Assembly: GCA_913043145.1 (NCBI GenBank)
Contig: CAJWLP010000014.1
Coordinates: 1-36,118, forward strand
Length of the DNA stretch: 36,118 nucleotides
Direction of reading: 5' to 3'
Source of the DNA: an uncultured Bacteroidota bacterium
GTDB taxonomy: Bacteria; Bacteroidota; Bacteroidia; NS11-12g; UBA9320
Shown one piece after another: positions 24,026 through 33,545 of the stretch (within the stretch, counting starts at the first letter, position 1; every line of letters begins with the position of its first letter). Below the pieces are notes generated by a model. The model worked only from the letters and a program-made list of their open reading frames with translations, ran no database searches and was not told where the DNA came from. Made by a program: the position numbers and the translations under genes.

Positions 24026-26011
24026 TTAATCATTGTAAAGTCTTGAGACGTTATCCTCATATACTTGAATTGGGAATTTATTTTTCAAGTCTTCAATCCA
24101 ACTTGCCTCCAAATAATTTTGATAGTCAGAAGTGATAGCCCCTCTATTTTCATCCAATAATTTTTGTGTTGGAGCAAGTATATCGTTGATTCTTACAAAC
24201 CTAAATTGTTGGCTTTCTTCTGCTATCTTGTATACTCCCTTTTCCAAGTCAATTTTTTCTAATAACGGGTCTTTTGATTTCTCTATTATTTTGGAATCAA
24301 TAGTCACAGCGATTGGATTATTAGCATTACAACGATTCAATATTTCCTTTGTTGACTTAGCTTTCTTAGCTAATTTCATTGCTAACTTTCTTGCTTTGGA
24401 ATCACTACAGCTAAAAATATCTACATCCGCTCGCTTGTTCCATATATAATTCTCTTTATTCTGATCATAAAAAGTTTGAAGGCCTAAAGTATCTCTTACT
24501 GCTCTACTCCATACTTTCTTATCCGTGAGTTCAAACAATAAAATACCGTCCTTGTATTCTTGCATGATATTTTTGAATGCTTCATATTTCTCCTCAAGCA
24601 AACCTTCCTCATAATCTAAATTGATTTGTTTTACGAAAGCTTGATAAATATCCTCAACTGCATTAGTCAATGACTTATTAGATTTTGATTGATTTGTTGC
24701 AACATATCCAAAAAAATAGCTATCCGTATAATCACGATCTCCAATTTTACACAACACTATACCACTGCCCTTTTGTTTTTTATATCTTGCTTGTAATAAG
24801 TCTGCTGAAAATGAATCTCGAACGGCTTTCAATCCTGAAACTTCTTGAAAATTATTTTCTTGCTTTAACCTTGCAACAACCACCTCTTTATTCAACTCGC
24901 TTCGACTGTCTCTTTCCACCTTTCTTCGAATAAATTCTTTTCTCTCTTCAAAAGAAGCAATTGGCTTTATCTCAATTCGTTTAATAATATGCCAACCAAA
25001 TCTTGTCTTAATAGGATCACTTATATCGCCATCCTTCTTAAGTGTGTATGCAACATCTTTAAATTCAACAGGTATATTAGGAGTTGTTCGGTTTATCCAG
25101 CTTAATTCGCCTCCTTTAGAATTGGTATTGTAGTCTTCAGAAAATTTCTCGACTAAAGTTGCCCAATCTCCACCATCTTTTAATTTGTTATGCACCGCAT
25201 CAATGCGTTCTTTAGTACTGTCAATTTGAGAAGGATTATAATATTTAATCATAATATGAGCAACTTTCATATCTCCCATCGATTCACGTTTATCTGATAC
25301 ATAAACCAGGTGATACCCGTATTTAGTTCGAATTGGCAGACTTACCTCACCCACCGGTGTGTTAAAAGCTGCATTTTCAAACGAATAAATCATCTGAAAA
25401 CTTGTAAAATAACCAAGAACTCCGCTGTTGTTTTTTGCTGAGGGATCTTCTGAATAAGCTTTTGCTATTTCCTCAAACTTTTCACCATTTTTTATCCTAG
25501 CTCTTAAACCTAATATTTTTTGATAGGCTGATAGTGTGTCGGCAGGCTTTGCATCAGAAGAGCAATTAATTAATAAATGACTTGCGTTTACCTCGTAACG
25601 GCCTCGGTCATAAGCTTCTTTGATTAATCTGTCTGTGACTGTTTTGTCAGTCAAGTATGGTTGGGCTAGCTGTTTTCTGTAACCGGCAAGCTCTTTCATG
25701 AAACTAGGCAAAGTGTCCATTTTCAATCGATAAGCCTGTTCAACTTTTAATTTAAACTTGACATATAAATCTAGATATTCTTCTATTTCTTGTTTAGTTG
25801 GAGAAGAGTCTCCTTGCTTGTTTTTGTTGAAAACACGCATAAACTCATCATCATAAACAATTTTATCTCCATAACTAAAAATTGGGAATGTTTGATTAGC
25901 ATCTTCATTAATTTGGTTGGGACTTATTGTCACATTTTGAGCATTAATAGTAAATGTGCCTAGGAGTAATAGTAAAGCAAAAAAATTAACAACTTTGATC
26001 ATAGTGTTCAT
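24026..26011 (-). CDS. Large periplasmic peptidyl-prolyl isomerase with two parvulin domains
   Basis: 661 aa, first gene of the five-gene operon. A signal peptide ends near FTINAQ. Residues about 55-130 form the N-terminal chaperone helices. Parvulin domain 1 (about 133-240) shows VNASHLLINCSSDAKPADTL, SGVLGYFTSFQMIYSFENAA and IRTKYGYHLVYVSDKR. Parvulin domain 2 (about 245-350) shows MKVAHIMIKYYNPSQ, KGGELSWINRTT and IKTRFGWHIIKRIEI. About 300 further residues, charged and without a signature I know, follow. It is probably a periplasmic foldase for outer-membrane or T9SS proteins. The start may be ATG 26011 or the ATG three codons later at 26002. Confidence 0.9.
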   Translation of the reverse strand: MNTMIKVVNFFALLLLLGTFTINAQNVTISPNQINEDANQTFPIFSYGDKIVYDDEFMRVFNKNKQGDSSPTKQEIEEYLDLYVKFKLKVEQAYRLKMDTLPSFMKELAGYRKQLAQPYLTDKTVTDRLIKEAYDRGRYEVNASHLLINCSSDAKPADTLSAYQKILGLRARIKNGEKFEEIAKAYSEDPSAKNNSGVLGYFTSFQMIYSFENAAFNTPVGEVSLPIRTKYGYHLVYVSDKRESMGDMKVAHIMIKYYNPSQIDSTKERIDAVHNKLKDGGDWATLVEKFSEDYNTNSKGGELSWINRTTPNIPVEFKDVAYTLKKDGDISDPIKTRFGWHIIKRIEIKPIASFEERKEFIRRKVERDSRSELNKEVVVARLKQENNFQEVSGLKAVRDSFSADLLQARYKKQKGSGIVLCKIGDRDYTDSYFFGYVATNQSKSNKSLTNAVEDIYQAFVKQINLDYEEGLLEEKYEAFKNIMQEYKDGILLFELTDKKVWSRAVRDTLGLQTFYDQNKENYIWNKRADVDIFSCSDSKARKLAMKLAKKAKSTKEILNRCNANNPIAVTIDSKIIEKSKDPLLEKIDLEKGVYKIAEESQQFRFVRINDILAPTQKLLDENRGAITSDYQNYLEASWIEDLKNKFPIQVYEDNVSRLYND

Positions 26012-26036
26012 GTAAAATGTTTTATAGAACGCGAAT

Positions 26037-26066
26037 TTAATATTTTATCATATGCATAACCTCCTC
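26037..26066 (-). promoter_or_regulatory. Possible leader mini-ORF with a strong Shine-Dalgarno-like sequence before the SurA operon
   Basis: On the minus strand GAGGAGG (26060-26066) is followed after TT by ATGCATATGATAAAATAT and a TAA stop (26037-26057), a six-codon frame MHMIKY. It lies 25 bases before the first SurA-like ATG. Purine-rich SD sites this good are rare in Bacteroidota, which makes it noticeable, but a run of this size can be chance. Confidence 0.2.
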
Positions 26067-26116
26067 AAAATAAAATAAAACCTTTCATGATATTATATTA
26101 TGGCATAGAACTATCC

Positions 26117-26124
26117 TATTTTTG
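26117..26124 (+). promoter_or_regulatory. Bacteroidota -7 element for menE
   Basis: TATTTTTG matches TAnnTTTG and lies 19 bases before the menE ATG. The -33 region is not clear. Confidence 0.45.
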
Positions 26125-26143
26125 AATTTGTTAATTATAATTA

Positions 26144-27136
26144 ATGAGCTTCTTTAGTGCATATTATTCCAATGACTTTGATGATAAATTATTCGTTAAA
26201 GAAATCATAAAAAAATGGAATCAAGGAGATAATGAGTTCAAGATTTACACTTCAGGAACAACAGGCAAGCCCAAGGAAATTACCCTAACTCGAAAAGTTC
26301 TAAAATGGAGTGCAATATCCACTCAAAATAAACTCAATTTACCAAGACATAAAATAATGTGTTGCCTTTCTGTTCAAAGAACAGGAGGTTTTATGCAACT
26401 CATTCGAGCTCTAATATGGCAATGTGAGATCCAATTTTTCAAGCCTTCGAATAACCCACTAGGAACAATTCAACAGCATGATTTTACGACAATATCACTC
26501 ACCCCAGCACAATTTAAATCAAGCCTAATAAAGTCTCCAAAACAACTCAATAAGTTTAAACATATCTTAATTGGTGGTGCACCATTAAATAATTCTTCTT
26601 CACTCACCTCCAAATTAGATCACCCTCAAATTTGGTTAACATACGGAATGACCGAAACTGCAAGTCACATTGCCATGCAAAATTTATCAAATAATGAAGC
26701 TGTATTATACCCATTACCAGGTGTAAAAATTAGTCAAAACGAAACCCTTCAAATCCATATACCCGAATTAAATATTCAACTTCAGACCAATGATATTGGA
26801 GATTTTCGAGAGGATGGTTTTGTAATATTAGGAAGATCTGACAACGTGATAAATAGCGGCGGCATTAAAATCCATCCCCATCAAATAGAGGTAGTTATTG
26901 AAAGTGTATTCCAAATGATGAATCTTAAAAAACAATTTTATGTGTCCAAAGAAAATCATCCTGAGTATGGTGAAGTTCCAATTTTGATTATAGAAGGTAA
27001 ACCTGACTTCAATCAAAAACCCTTCATTAAAGCATTAACACCTCTTTTACCTAAATACCACGCACCAAAAAAAATTTATTTTACCCCGAAAATTTTAAAA
27101 ACAGATACAGGAAAGGTAATTCGAGAAGCCTATTAA
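26144..27136 (+). CDS. menE: O-succinylbenzoate-CoA ligase-like AMP-binding enzyme
   Basis: Activates o-succinylbenzoate to its CoA thioester in menaquinone synthesis. Adenylate-forming motifs in order: IYTSGTTGKPKEI (34-46), TYGMTETASHIAM (about 166-178), ILGRSDNVINSGGIKIHPHQIE (about 228-249) and the C-terminal KTDTGKVIRE with the catalytic Lys324. At 330 aa it is much shorter than the 450-aa E. coli MenE because the N-terminal subdomain is trimmed, which is usual for Bacteroidota MenE. It is not a fragment, since all core motifs are present. No other men genes are in the window, so the assignment among AMP-binding enzymes rests on size and motif spacing. trmB follows closely. Confidence 0.8.
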   Translation: MSFFSAYYSNDFDDKLFVKEIIKKWNQGDNEFKIYTSGTTGKPKEITLTRKVLKWSAISTQNKLNLPRHKIMCCLSVQRTGGFMQLIRALIWQCEIQFFKPSNNPLGTIQQHDFTTISLTPAQFKSSLIKSPKQLNKFKHILIGGAPLNNSSSLTSKLDHPQIWLTYGMTETASHIAMQNLSNNEAVLYPLPGVKISQNETLQIHIPELNIQLQTNDIGDFREDGFVILGRSDNVINSGGIKIHPHQIEVVIESVFQMMNLKKQFYVSKENHPEYGEVPILIIEGKPDFNQKPFIKALTPLLPKYHAPKKIYFTPKILKTDTGKVIREAY

Positions 27137-27141
27137 ATTTG
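27134..27141 (+). promoter_or_regulatory. Weak candidate -7 element for trmB
   Basis: TAAATTTG fits TAnnTTTG and overlaps the menE stop codon, 4 bases before the trmB GTG. If used, trmB would be made from a leaderless mRNA. No -33 match, and trmB could simply be read through from menE. Confidence 0.25.
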
Positions 27142-27145
27142 TGCT

Positions 27146-27787
27146 GTGGGTAAGATAGGTAAACTACAGAAATTTGCAGAGGTAACGGCTTTTAGCAATT
27201 GCTACGAAAGAGCAGCCGAGCTAAAAGGAAAATGGGCAACGCATGTATTCAAAAACAACAACCCCATTACTCTTGAACTCGCCTGCGGAAAAGGAGAATA
27301 CACTTTAGGTTTAGCAAAAAGGTTTCCTGATAGAAATTTTATAGGTGTTGATATAAAAGGCAATCGTATATGGAAAGGAGCTAAATATGCACTTGAAAAC
27401 AACATGCATAATGTGGCATTTCATCGGATTATGATTGGCAATATTGAAGATTATTTTGCCTTTGGTGAAATCAATGAATTTTGGATTACTTTTCCTGATC
27501 CTCAGCATGCAAAAAAAAGAAAGAGATTGACAAATCCGATGTTTCTTCAACGATATAGGAACATATCAAACCCTCACCCTATCATGAATTTAAAAAGTGA
27601 TTCTACTAGATTTTATGAATACACATTAGAGGTAATAGCAGAACAAAATCTAGAAGTATTCGAAAACAGTGATGACATTTACCAATTGGATGCAATACCC
27701 GAGTATCTTGCCAACATACAAACATTCTACGAAAAAATTTGGCTTGAAGATGGTAAAAAAATCAAGTACTTAAAGTATAAACTCTAA
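27146..27787 (+). CDS. trmB: tRNA (guanine-N7-)-methyltransferase
   Basis: Methylates G46 in the tRNA variable loop using S-adenosylmethionine. 213 aa with GTG start at 27146 giving MGKIGKLQKFAEVTAF, the usual Bacteroidota TrmB opening. The SAM-binding loop reads LELACGKGEYTLGLAKRFPD, followed by FIGVDIKGNRIWKGAKYA; the signature substrate/catalytic block is EFWITFPDPQHAKKRKRLT, ending with a helix HPIMNLKSDSTRFYEYT. The start follows menE by 9 bases. It converges on gmhA with a 17-base gap. Confidence 0.95.
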   Translation: MGKIGKLQKFAEVTAFSNCYERAAELKGKWATHVFKNNNPITLELACGKGEYTLGLAKRFPDRNFIGVDIKGNRIWKGAKYALENNMHNVAFHRIMIGNIEDYFAFGEINEFWITFPDPQHAKKRKRLTNPMFLQRYRNISNPHPIMNLKSDSTRFYEYTLEVIAEQNLEVFENSDDIYQLDAIPEYLANIQTFYEKIWLEDGKKIKYLKYKL

Positions 27788-27804
27788 TTACTTTTAAGCA
27801 AAAG

Positions 27805-28368
27805 CTAAAGATTATTCTCGATGTAGTCAATCAATGAATGAATAACCTTTATATGAATTTCTTGTGCCCGATCAGCATAATCACTCTTGGGAGCTCTAAT
27901 TTCAACATCACATAAGTTTGCCATTTTACCCCCATCTTTACCGGTAAGACCGATTACTTTAATTCCCTTGTCTCTTGCAGCTTTGATTGAATGAATCACA
28001 TTCTGGCTATTCCCACTAGTACTGATTGCAAGTAGAACATCTCCTTCTCGTCCAACACCTTCTATATATCTTGAGAAAACATACTCGTAACCATAATCAT
28101 TACCAACACATGCCATATGGCTAGCATCGCTAATTGCAATAGCACCAATAGCCGGCCTATTGTTGCGATACCTTCCTGTCAACTCCTCTGCAAAATGCAT
28201 CGCATCACAAAGACTTCCACCATTTCCACAACTAATAATTTTACCATCAGATTGGATACTATTCACAAGTAGTTGACCTGCTTTTTCAATGGATTCAAAA
28301 TTTTCAGGATTTGAAATAAATGCCTCTAAAACTTCTTTTGCTTCTATAAAATGTTGTTGAATACTCAT
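27805..28368 (-). CDS. gmhA: SIS-domain phosphosugar isomerase (GmhA/DiaA type)
   Basis: 187 aa, a single SIS domain. The motifs [24 protein letters not shown] (about 42-65), [20 protein letters not shown] and the C-terminal [15 protein letters not shown] match sedoheptulose-7-phosphate isomerase, which makes D-glycero-D-manno-heptose 7-phosphate for LPS core; Glu and His catalytic positions are retained. DiaA, a DnaA-binding paralogue, has the same fold and cannot be excluded, but the catalytic residues favour GmhA. It is in an operon with dsbD, with a 1-base gap. No other heptose genes are near. Confidence 0.85.
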   Translation of the reverse strand: MSIQQHFIEAKEVLEAFISNPENFESIEKAGQLLVNSIQSDGKIISCGNGGSLCDAMHFAEELTGRYRNNRPAIGAIAISDASHMACVGNDYGYEYVFSRYIEGVGREGDVLLAISTSGNSQNVIHSIKAARDKGIKVIGLTGKDGGKMANLCDVEIRAPKSDYADRAQEIHIKVIHSLIDYIENNL

Positions 28369-28369
28369 A

Positions 28370-30550
28370 TTATCTACTTTTCTTATTCATCATTCTGACT
28401 TGATACTCTGCTAAACCATCCTTTAAAAATTTGATATACCCCTCCACATCTAAGTCATAGGATTTCGTGGGTTGAAGTAGGTCTCCCTTGTTATCTAACA
28501 ATGCATACTGAGGTTGTGCATTAGCGTCGAAGAAGCATTCTTGAATCGTACTATTTTTCTTTGCTAATGTCTTAATTAGTTTTCCTTTTTTATTGTAAAA
28601 CCATTCATCTTCAGTTAGCTCCACCGTTTTTTCGTCAACATATAAAGAAATCACCAGATATTCTTCGTCAAGTAAATTATGCACCCTTGGATCTGACCAA
28701 ACACGAGCTTCCATCTCTCGACAGTTAACACAACCGTGACCGGTAAAATCTAGGAAAACCGGTCTTCCAATTTTTCTTGCAACTTCCATACCTTGTTCAT
28801 AATCAAAGTAACCTCTAAGGTAGTCAGGTAGGTGCAACTTATCTTCATACAATGGTTTAACACCTGCATAGTAAGGTTTGTGATCATCCTTTGATTCTAA
28901 GATATTAAAATCATGAGTACTCATCGGAGGTAAATAACCAGCTAGAGCTTTTAGTGGGGCTCCAAATAAACCAGGAACTAAGTACGATACAAAGGCAAAT
29001 GTTGCAATAGAAAATAATAATCGGGGAACTTTCAAAAATGGCATGTCGCTGTCATGTGAGAATTTAATTTTACCCAATAAATAAAAACCCATTAACAGAA
29101 ATATAACAATCCAAAGTCCAATATAAATTTCACGATCTAAAATACCCCAATGATATGTTTGGTCAGCTACACTCAAAAATTTCAAACCAAAGGCAAGTTC
29201 AAGAAAACCAAGTACTACTTTAACAGAGTTTAACCAACCTCCAGAAGTCGGTAAGCTATTTAACCAATTAGGAAATATTGCAAATAATGAAAATGGGATG
29301 GCAAATGCTAGTGAAAAGCCTAACATACCAATTAACGGTTTCACAAATGCTCCTCCGGCAGACTGAACAAGAATACTCCCCACTATAGGACCAGTGCAAG
29401 AGAAGGAAACCAATACAATGGTAAATGCCATAAAGAAGATACCGATTAAACCTCCTTTGTCTGCTTGTTGATCTGCCTTATTAACCAACCAACTTGGCAA
29501 AACAATTTCAAATGCCCCAAAAAATGATGCCGCAAAAACAACAAAAATCAAAAAGAAGAAAATATTCGGTAACCAATGAGTTGACAACCAATTAGCTGCT
29601 GCAGGACCAGCAATAACAGCTACTAAAGTTCCAATAAAAACGTAGATAGCAATAATGCTTACACCATAGATAAACCCATTCTTAATAGCCTTAGCCTTGC
29701 TTCCATCCTTCATGAAAAAAGATACCGTCATTGGTATCATCGGAAATACACACGGTGTCAATAGAGCAGCTAATCCAGATAAAAATGCAAGGATAAATAA
29801 ACCCCAATATGTCGTAGATTCTTCATTTGATTCACCCTGAAAAGTTTTTACCTCACACAGAGTTGTATCCTTTTTTGAGACTGCTTGATAACTTGAATAA
29901 TTTACACTATCGGAAGAAATTAGCCCTGCAAATGGTGTATACCCTTCTGTACTCGAATGATTATTATTTATCGTTAGAGGTTCTTTATCAATTATATTTT
30001 GTGGCTCAACAGCTTCAATCTTTGAATCCTCTGCTATTGAAATAGGTTTGACTTCAGTAGGCTTTTTATCAGAAACCAGCGATTCCTCTGATACGTTAAG
30101 TCCATCAATATGAAAATCATACTCGAAGATTACACACATTCCATCAGATGTACACATCTGGTATTCTAGGACACCTTCAATATCTAGGTTTGATGTCAGT
30201 AGTTTAATCTTCTGTCTAAATTCGGCCTTATTCTCAAAGTCAGCAACTTCACATTCAAAAATATCATCGATATAGTGATGAGATCCAATTGCTTTTGCAT
30301 CGCCTACAAGATCAAATGAGGAATTTTGATTGTATGTGAACTGTGCTTTTACAGGTGGGCAATCCCCATAGTCATTAGAATAAATGTGATATCCCTCAGG
30401 AATAGGTGTGGTAAATGTAACCTCGATTGCTTCTCCAACTTTTACATTGCTTTCGTTAACAGCATAACTCCAATTAGCGGATGGTACTTTTTGACCAAAA
30501 ACAGAAGAAGCTAAAAAAAACAATCCAAAAAGAATTAAGTACTTTTTCAT
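28370..30550 (-). CDS. dsbD: Thiol:disulfide interchange protein DsbD
   Basis: 726 aa inner-membrane protein that carries electrons from cytoplasmic thioredoxin to periplasmic targets. Signal peptide [20 protein letters not shown]; the alpha domain holds the redox pair Cys133-Cys139 ([11 protein letters not shown]); the central membrane domain holds the paired cysteines in [11 protein letters not shown] (about 267) and [10 protein letters not shown] (about 385), with about eight hydrophobic segments; and the C-terminal thioredoxin-like domain has [15 protein letters not shown] (CxxC at about 608). All three redox pairs are present, so it should be active. A polar linker of about 75 residues (160-235) separates the first two parts. 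Gene order dsbD-gmhA. Confidence 0.95.
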   Translation of the reverse strand: MKKYLILFGLFFLASSVFGQKVPSANWSYAVNESNVKVGEAIEVTFTTPIPEGYHIYSNDYGDCPPVKAQFTYNQNSSFDLVGDAKAIGSHHYIDDIFECEVADFENKAEFRQKIKLLTSNLDIEGVLEYQMCTSDGMCVIFEYDFHIDGLNVSEESLVSDKKPTEVKPISIAEDSKIEAVEPQNIIDKEPLTINNNHSSTEGYTPFAGLISSDSVNYSSYQAVSKKDTTLCEVKTFQGESNEESTTYWGLFILAFLSGLAALLTPCVFPMIPMTVSFFMKDGSKAKAIKNGFIYGVSIIAIYVFIGTLVAVIAGPAAANWLSTHWLPNIFFFLIFVVFAASFFGAFEIVLPSWLVNKADQQADKGGLIGIFFMAFTIVLVSFSCTGPIVGSILVQSAGGAFVKPLIGMLGFSLAFAIPFSLFAIFPNWLNSLPTSGGWLNSVKVVLGFLELAFGLKFLSVADQTYHWGILDREIYIGLWIVIFLLMGFYLLGKIKFSHDSDMPFLKVPRLLFSIATFAFVSYLVPGLFGAPLKALAGYLPPMSTHDFNILESKDDHKPYYAGVKPLYEDKLHLPDYLRGYFDYEQGMEVARKIGRPVFLDFTGHGCVNCREMEARVWSDPRVHNLLDEEYLVISLYVDEKTVELTEDEWFYNKKGKLIKTLAKKNSTIQECFFDANAQPQYALLDNKGDLLQPTKSYDLDVEGYIKFLKDGLAEYQVRMMNKKSR

Positions 30551-30603
30551 AATAATACTTTTATGACTTCAAATTAAACGCTTTCTGATACAATTCATTA
30601 TAT

Positions 30604-30611
30604 CAAATGTA
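30604..30611 (-). promoter_or_regulatory. Candidate -7 element for dsbD
   Basis: Minus strand TACATTTG matches TAnnTTTG, 53 bases before the dsbD start, in the divergent region shared with the LysM gene. No -33 element is apparent. Confidence 0.35.
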
Positions 30612-30653
30612 GATAAGTGTATAAAGTAGTATCTATGATGATTTTAAGGACTC

Positions 30654-30661
30654 TAAATTTG
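30654..30661 (+). promoter_or_regulatory. Bacteroidota -7 element for the LysM glucosaminidase operon
   Basis: TAAATTTG matches TAnnTTTG and lies 21 bases before the ATG at 30683. It heads the five-gene plus-strand run. Confidence 0.45.
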
Positions 30662-30682
30662 AATCCAATAACTTTACCTTAA

Positions 30683-32080
30683 ATGAGACCATCTTTAACG
30701 ATACTTCTTAGCTTTTTAATTCTCATATTACATGCACAGAAACAGACTCCAACCCAATATATTGATCGATATAAAGAATTGGCCATAATTGAAATGCACC
30801 GCAGTGGAGTACCTGCAAGCATAACTTTATCACAAGGTGTTTTGGAGAGTAGTAGCGGGAATAGTCGATTGGCAAAATTTGCAAATAACCATTTTGGGAT
30901 TAAATGTAAAGGCAATTGGACAGGGAAGACAATCTATGCAAATGATGACGCTCCCGATGAATGCTTTAGAGCGTATGGATCGGTCCTAGAATCCTACAAA
31001 GATCATTCTGATTTTTTAAGAAAAAACTGGCGTTATCATGAATTATTTGAACTAAAAATAACAGATTACAAAGGGTGGTGTCATGGGCTCAGAAAAGCTG
31101 GATATGCAACTAACCCCCAGTATGGAAAAATATTAATTAATCTCATTGAAAGATATGAGTTATATCAATATGACACCCGTAAGCTCCCAAAAAAGAAGAC
31201 CCCTGAAGAAGGAGAAAAAATCAATGGAGTTCCTGTAAAAATTGCTTCCAAATACGAGACAGTTCGAAGTATTGCAAATGAAAATTATTTAAAGGATAAG
31301 CACATCAGAAAATGGAATGATTTGCCGAGAGACGAAGAAATAAAAACTGGAGAAATTGTATACTTAAAACCAAAAAGAAGGAGAGGATCTGAACAAAAGC
31401 ATATAGTTACAAGTAGCGATAACATGCGAAGTATTTCTCAAACTTACGGCATCAAACTAAAACACTTGTATAAAAAGAATCGCATGGAAACTGGTACTGA
31501 GCCAAAAGAAGGAGAGGTCTTATATATGCATAAAAAAAGAGCTAGTGATGATCCAATTAAAACAGAAGTTCAGAGACCCAATTGGGAGGAAGAAAAGAAA
31601 TTCATAAACCCGAGTGCGGAAAATCAAAGAATCATTGATTCTACTCAATTTAATAACCCTGGAGCAATAAATAAAGTAACTATCAAAGTCCCTGACTTTC
31701 ATATTATCGTTAAGGGTAATAACATTTACAGGATCGCTGAAAAATATCATGTATTAGAGGAGGATATTCTTAAATGGAATCCGAATTTAAATCCAAATGC
31801 CATGCGTATTGGGCAAAAAATAATTCTCAAAGAAGAGTTATCTTCTTCTAATAATTTGAGAGAAGAAGATGACATTAAAGAAAAGTTATCAAATGAGGAA
31901 ACTGAAAAAATTCAAAAAACAATTGTAGTAGACGGAACAATGACTCACATAGTAGTCAAAGGAGATACGTTGTACAATATTTGTAAGCGATATAGTGTTA
32001 CCATAGAGCAACTTAAACAATGGAATAATATAGAAAATATTACTATTCAAATTGGGCAAAAGTTAATTGTATCTCCATAA
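30683..32080 (+). CDS. Secreted glucosaminidase with LysM repeats (peptidoglycan hydrolase)
   Basis: 465 aa. The signal peptide MRPSLTILLSFLILILHA is cut before QKQTPT. A GH73-type glucosaminidase domain spans about 22-165, with the catalytic Glu55 in SQGVLESSSGNSRLA, then NHFGIKCKGNW and FRAYGSVLESYKDHSDFL, and the late YATNPQYGKILINLIERY. Up to four LysM-like repeats follow: IASKYETVRSIANENYLKDK, HIVTSSDNMRSISQTYGIKL, IIVKGNNIYRIAEKYHVLEE and HIVVKGDTLYNICKRYSVTI, the last two being clear. It is expected to bind and cleave peptidoglycan outside the inner membrane, in growth or division. The stop is directly followed by the symporter ATG. Confidence 0.9.
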   Translation: MRPSLTILLSFLILILHAQKQTPTQYIDRYKELAIIEMHRSGVPASITLSQGVLESSSGNSRLAKFANNHFGIKCKGNWTGKTIYANDDAPDECFRAYGSVLESYKDHSDFLRKNWRYHELFELKITDYKGWCHGLRKAGYATNPQYGKILINLIERYELYQYDTRKLPKKKTPEEGEKINGVPVKIASKYETVRSIANENYLKDKHIRKWNDLPRDEEIKTGEIVYLKPKRRRGSEQKHIVTSSDNMRSISQTYGIKLKHLYKKNRMETGTEPKEGEVLYMHKKRASDDPIKTEVQRPNWEEEKKFINPSAENQRIIDSTQFNNPGAINKVTIKVPDFHIIVKGNNIYRIAEKYHVLEEDILKWNPNLNPNAMRIGQKIILKEELSSSNNLREEDDIKEKLSNEETEKIQKTIVVDGTMTHIVVKGDTLYNICKRYSVTIEQLKQWNNIENITIQIGQKLIVSP

Positions 32081-33529
32081 ATGACACCAACACAAATACT
32101 TATTGCATTAGTCAGCTACTTTTTAATATTAATCGCAATTTCATGGGTTACTGCAAAAAATAATGACCACAATTCCTTTTATACAGGGAATAGAAAATCT
32201 CCATGGTTTCTTGTTGCTTTCGGAATGATTGGTGCATCCTTATCAGGAGTCACTTTTTTATCTGTTCCAGGTTGGGTAGCTAGTAGTCATTTTGGGTATC
32301 TTCAAACGGTGATGGGTTATATGGTAGGATATATCATAATTGCCCAAATTTTAATTCCTATTTATTATCGCCAAAATCTAACATCCATATACACATACTT
32401 AGAAAATCGATTTGGAGAGAACTCCTATAAAACTGGTGCTGCTTATTTCATTTTAAGTCGAATCATTGGTGCATCATTTCGATTATTTCTAGTAGCTGGT
32501 GTTTTGCATACATTTATTTTTGAACCCTTCGGAATACCTTTTTGGGGTGCAGTTGCAATTACAATTGTTCTCATATTTCTTTATACTTCAAAAAGTGGTA
32601 TAAAAACTGTGGTATATACCGACACCCTCCAAACAACATTTCTAATTACTGCTGTAATATTGACATTAATATTCATCATTAATGATTTGGATTGGTCTTT
32701 TGAAGATGCATTTGGCCATTTAATTCAAGACCCCAATACTCAAATATTTCATTGGGACGGAAATGGGAGTAATGTTTTCTGGAAACAATTTTTAGGAGGT
32801 GTATTTATAGCATTAGCTATGACAGGGCTAGACCAAGACATGATGCAAAAAAACTTGAGTATCAATTCTATAAAAAATGCTCAAAAGAACATTTACATTC
32901 AAATGGGATTATTCATTATTGTCAACATCATCTTTTTGAGTCTTGGGGCACTTTTATATACGTATGTAGATTTAAAAGCTTTAAATTTTGAAGGAAAATC
33001 AGACGAACTATTCAGCTTTGTGGCTATGCAACATGCCTCACCAATGGTAAGCATTGCATTCATCATTGGACTAGTTGCAGCTGCATACAGTAGTGCCGAT
33101 AGTGCATTAACTGCACTCACAACTAGTTTCTGTATTGACTTTCTGGAATTTGAACGTTCAAAACCCACTAACATAAAAACAAGAAGACTTGTTCATATAG
33201 GATTTGCTCTGATTCTTTTCATAACGATCCTGATCTTTAATGCCATCAATAATGAAGCCGTTATTAAAGAATTATTTCGTGCTGCTGGCTTTACTTATGG
33301 GCCTTTACTCGGATTATTTTCATTCGGGATATTGACAAAAAATAAAATCAATGATAAATACGTTATAATCATTACCCTCCTATCTATTCTTTTAACAGGA
33401 ATCTATTTTTATGGGATGCCTGTTATAGTTCAAGGATTCGAAGCAGGGTTTGAATTAATAATCATTAACGGATTTTTTACCTATATTCTGCTTCATTTCA
33501 ATAGCTATTTATTGAGTAAAAAGTCATAA
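32081..33529 (+). CDS. Sodium:solute symporter (SSS family)
   Basis: 482 aa with about 13 hydrophobic segments. SSS-family landmarks include GMIGASLSGVTFLSVPGWV (TM2), SRIIGASFRLFLVAGVL, YTSKSGIKTVVYTDTLQTTF, GLDQDMMQKNLS and the sodium-site helix GLVAAAYSSADSALTALTTSFC. The substrate (sugar, amino acid or carboxylate) cannot be inferred. The ATG directly follows the previous stop, so it is part of the same transcript; there is no metabolic partner next to it that points to the cargo. Confidence 0.9.
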   Translation: MTPTQILIALVSYFLILIAISWVTAKNNDHNSFYTGNRKSPWFLVAFGMIGASLSGVTFLSVPGWVASSHFGYLQTVMGYMVGYIIIAQILIPIYYRQNLTSIYTYLENRFGENSYKTGAAYFILSRIIGASFRLFLVAGVLHTFIFEPFGIPFWGAVAITIVLIFLYTSKSGIKTVVYTDTLQTTFLITAVILTLIFIINDLDWSFEDAFGHLIQDPNTQIFHWDGNGSNVFWKQFLGGVFIALAMTGLDQDMMQKNLSINSIKNAQKNIYIQMGLFIIVNIIFLSLGALLYTYVDLKALNFEGKSDELFSFVAMQHASPMVSIAFIIGLVAAAYSSADSALTALTTSFCIDFLEFERSKPTNIKTRRLVHIGFALILFITILIFNAINNEAVIKELFRAAGFTYGPLLGLFSFGILTKNKINDKYVIIITLLSILLTGIYFYGMPVIVQGFEAGFELIIINGFFTYILLHFNSYLLSKKS

Positions 33530-33545
33530 ACAATCAGAAAAAATC

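Noticed and set aside
27791-27804. Possible bidirectional hairpin CTTTT-AAGC-AAAAG between trmB and gmhA
   Set aside because: Only five pairs, almost all A-T; too weak to call a terminator.
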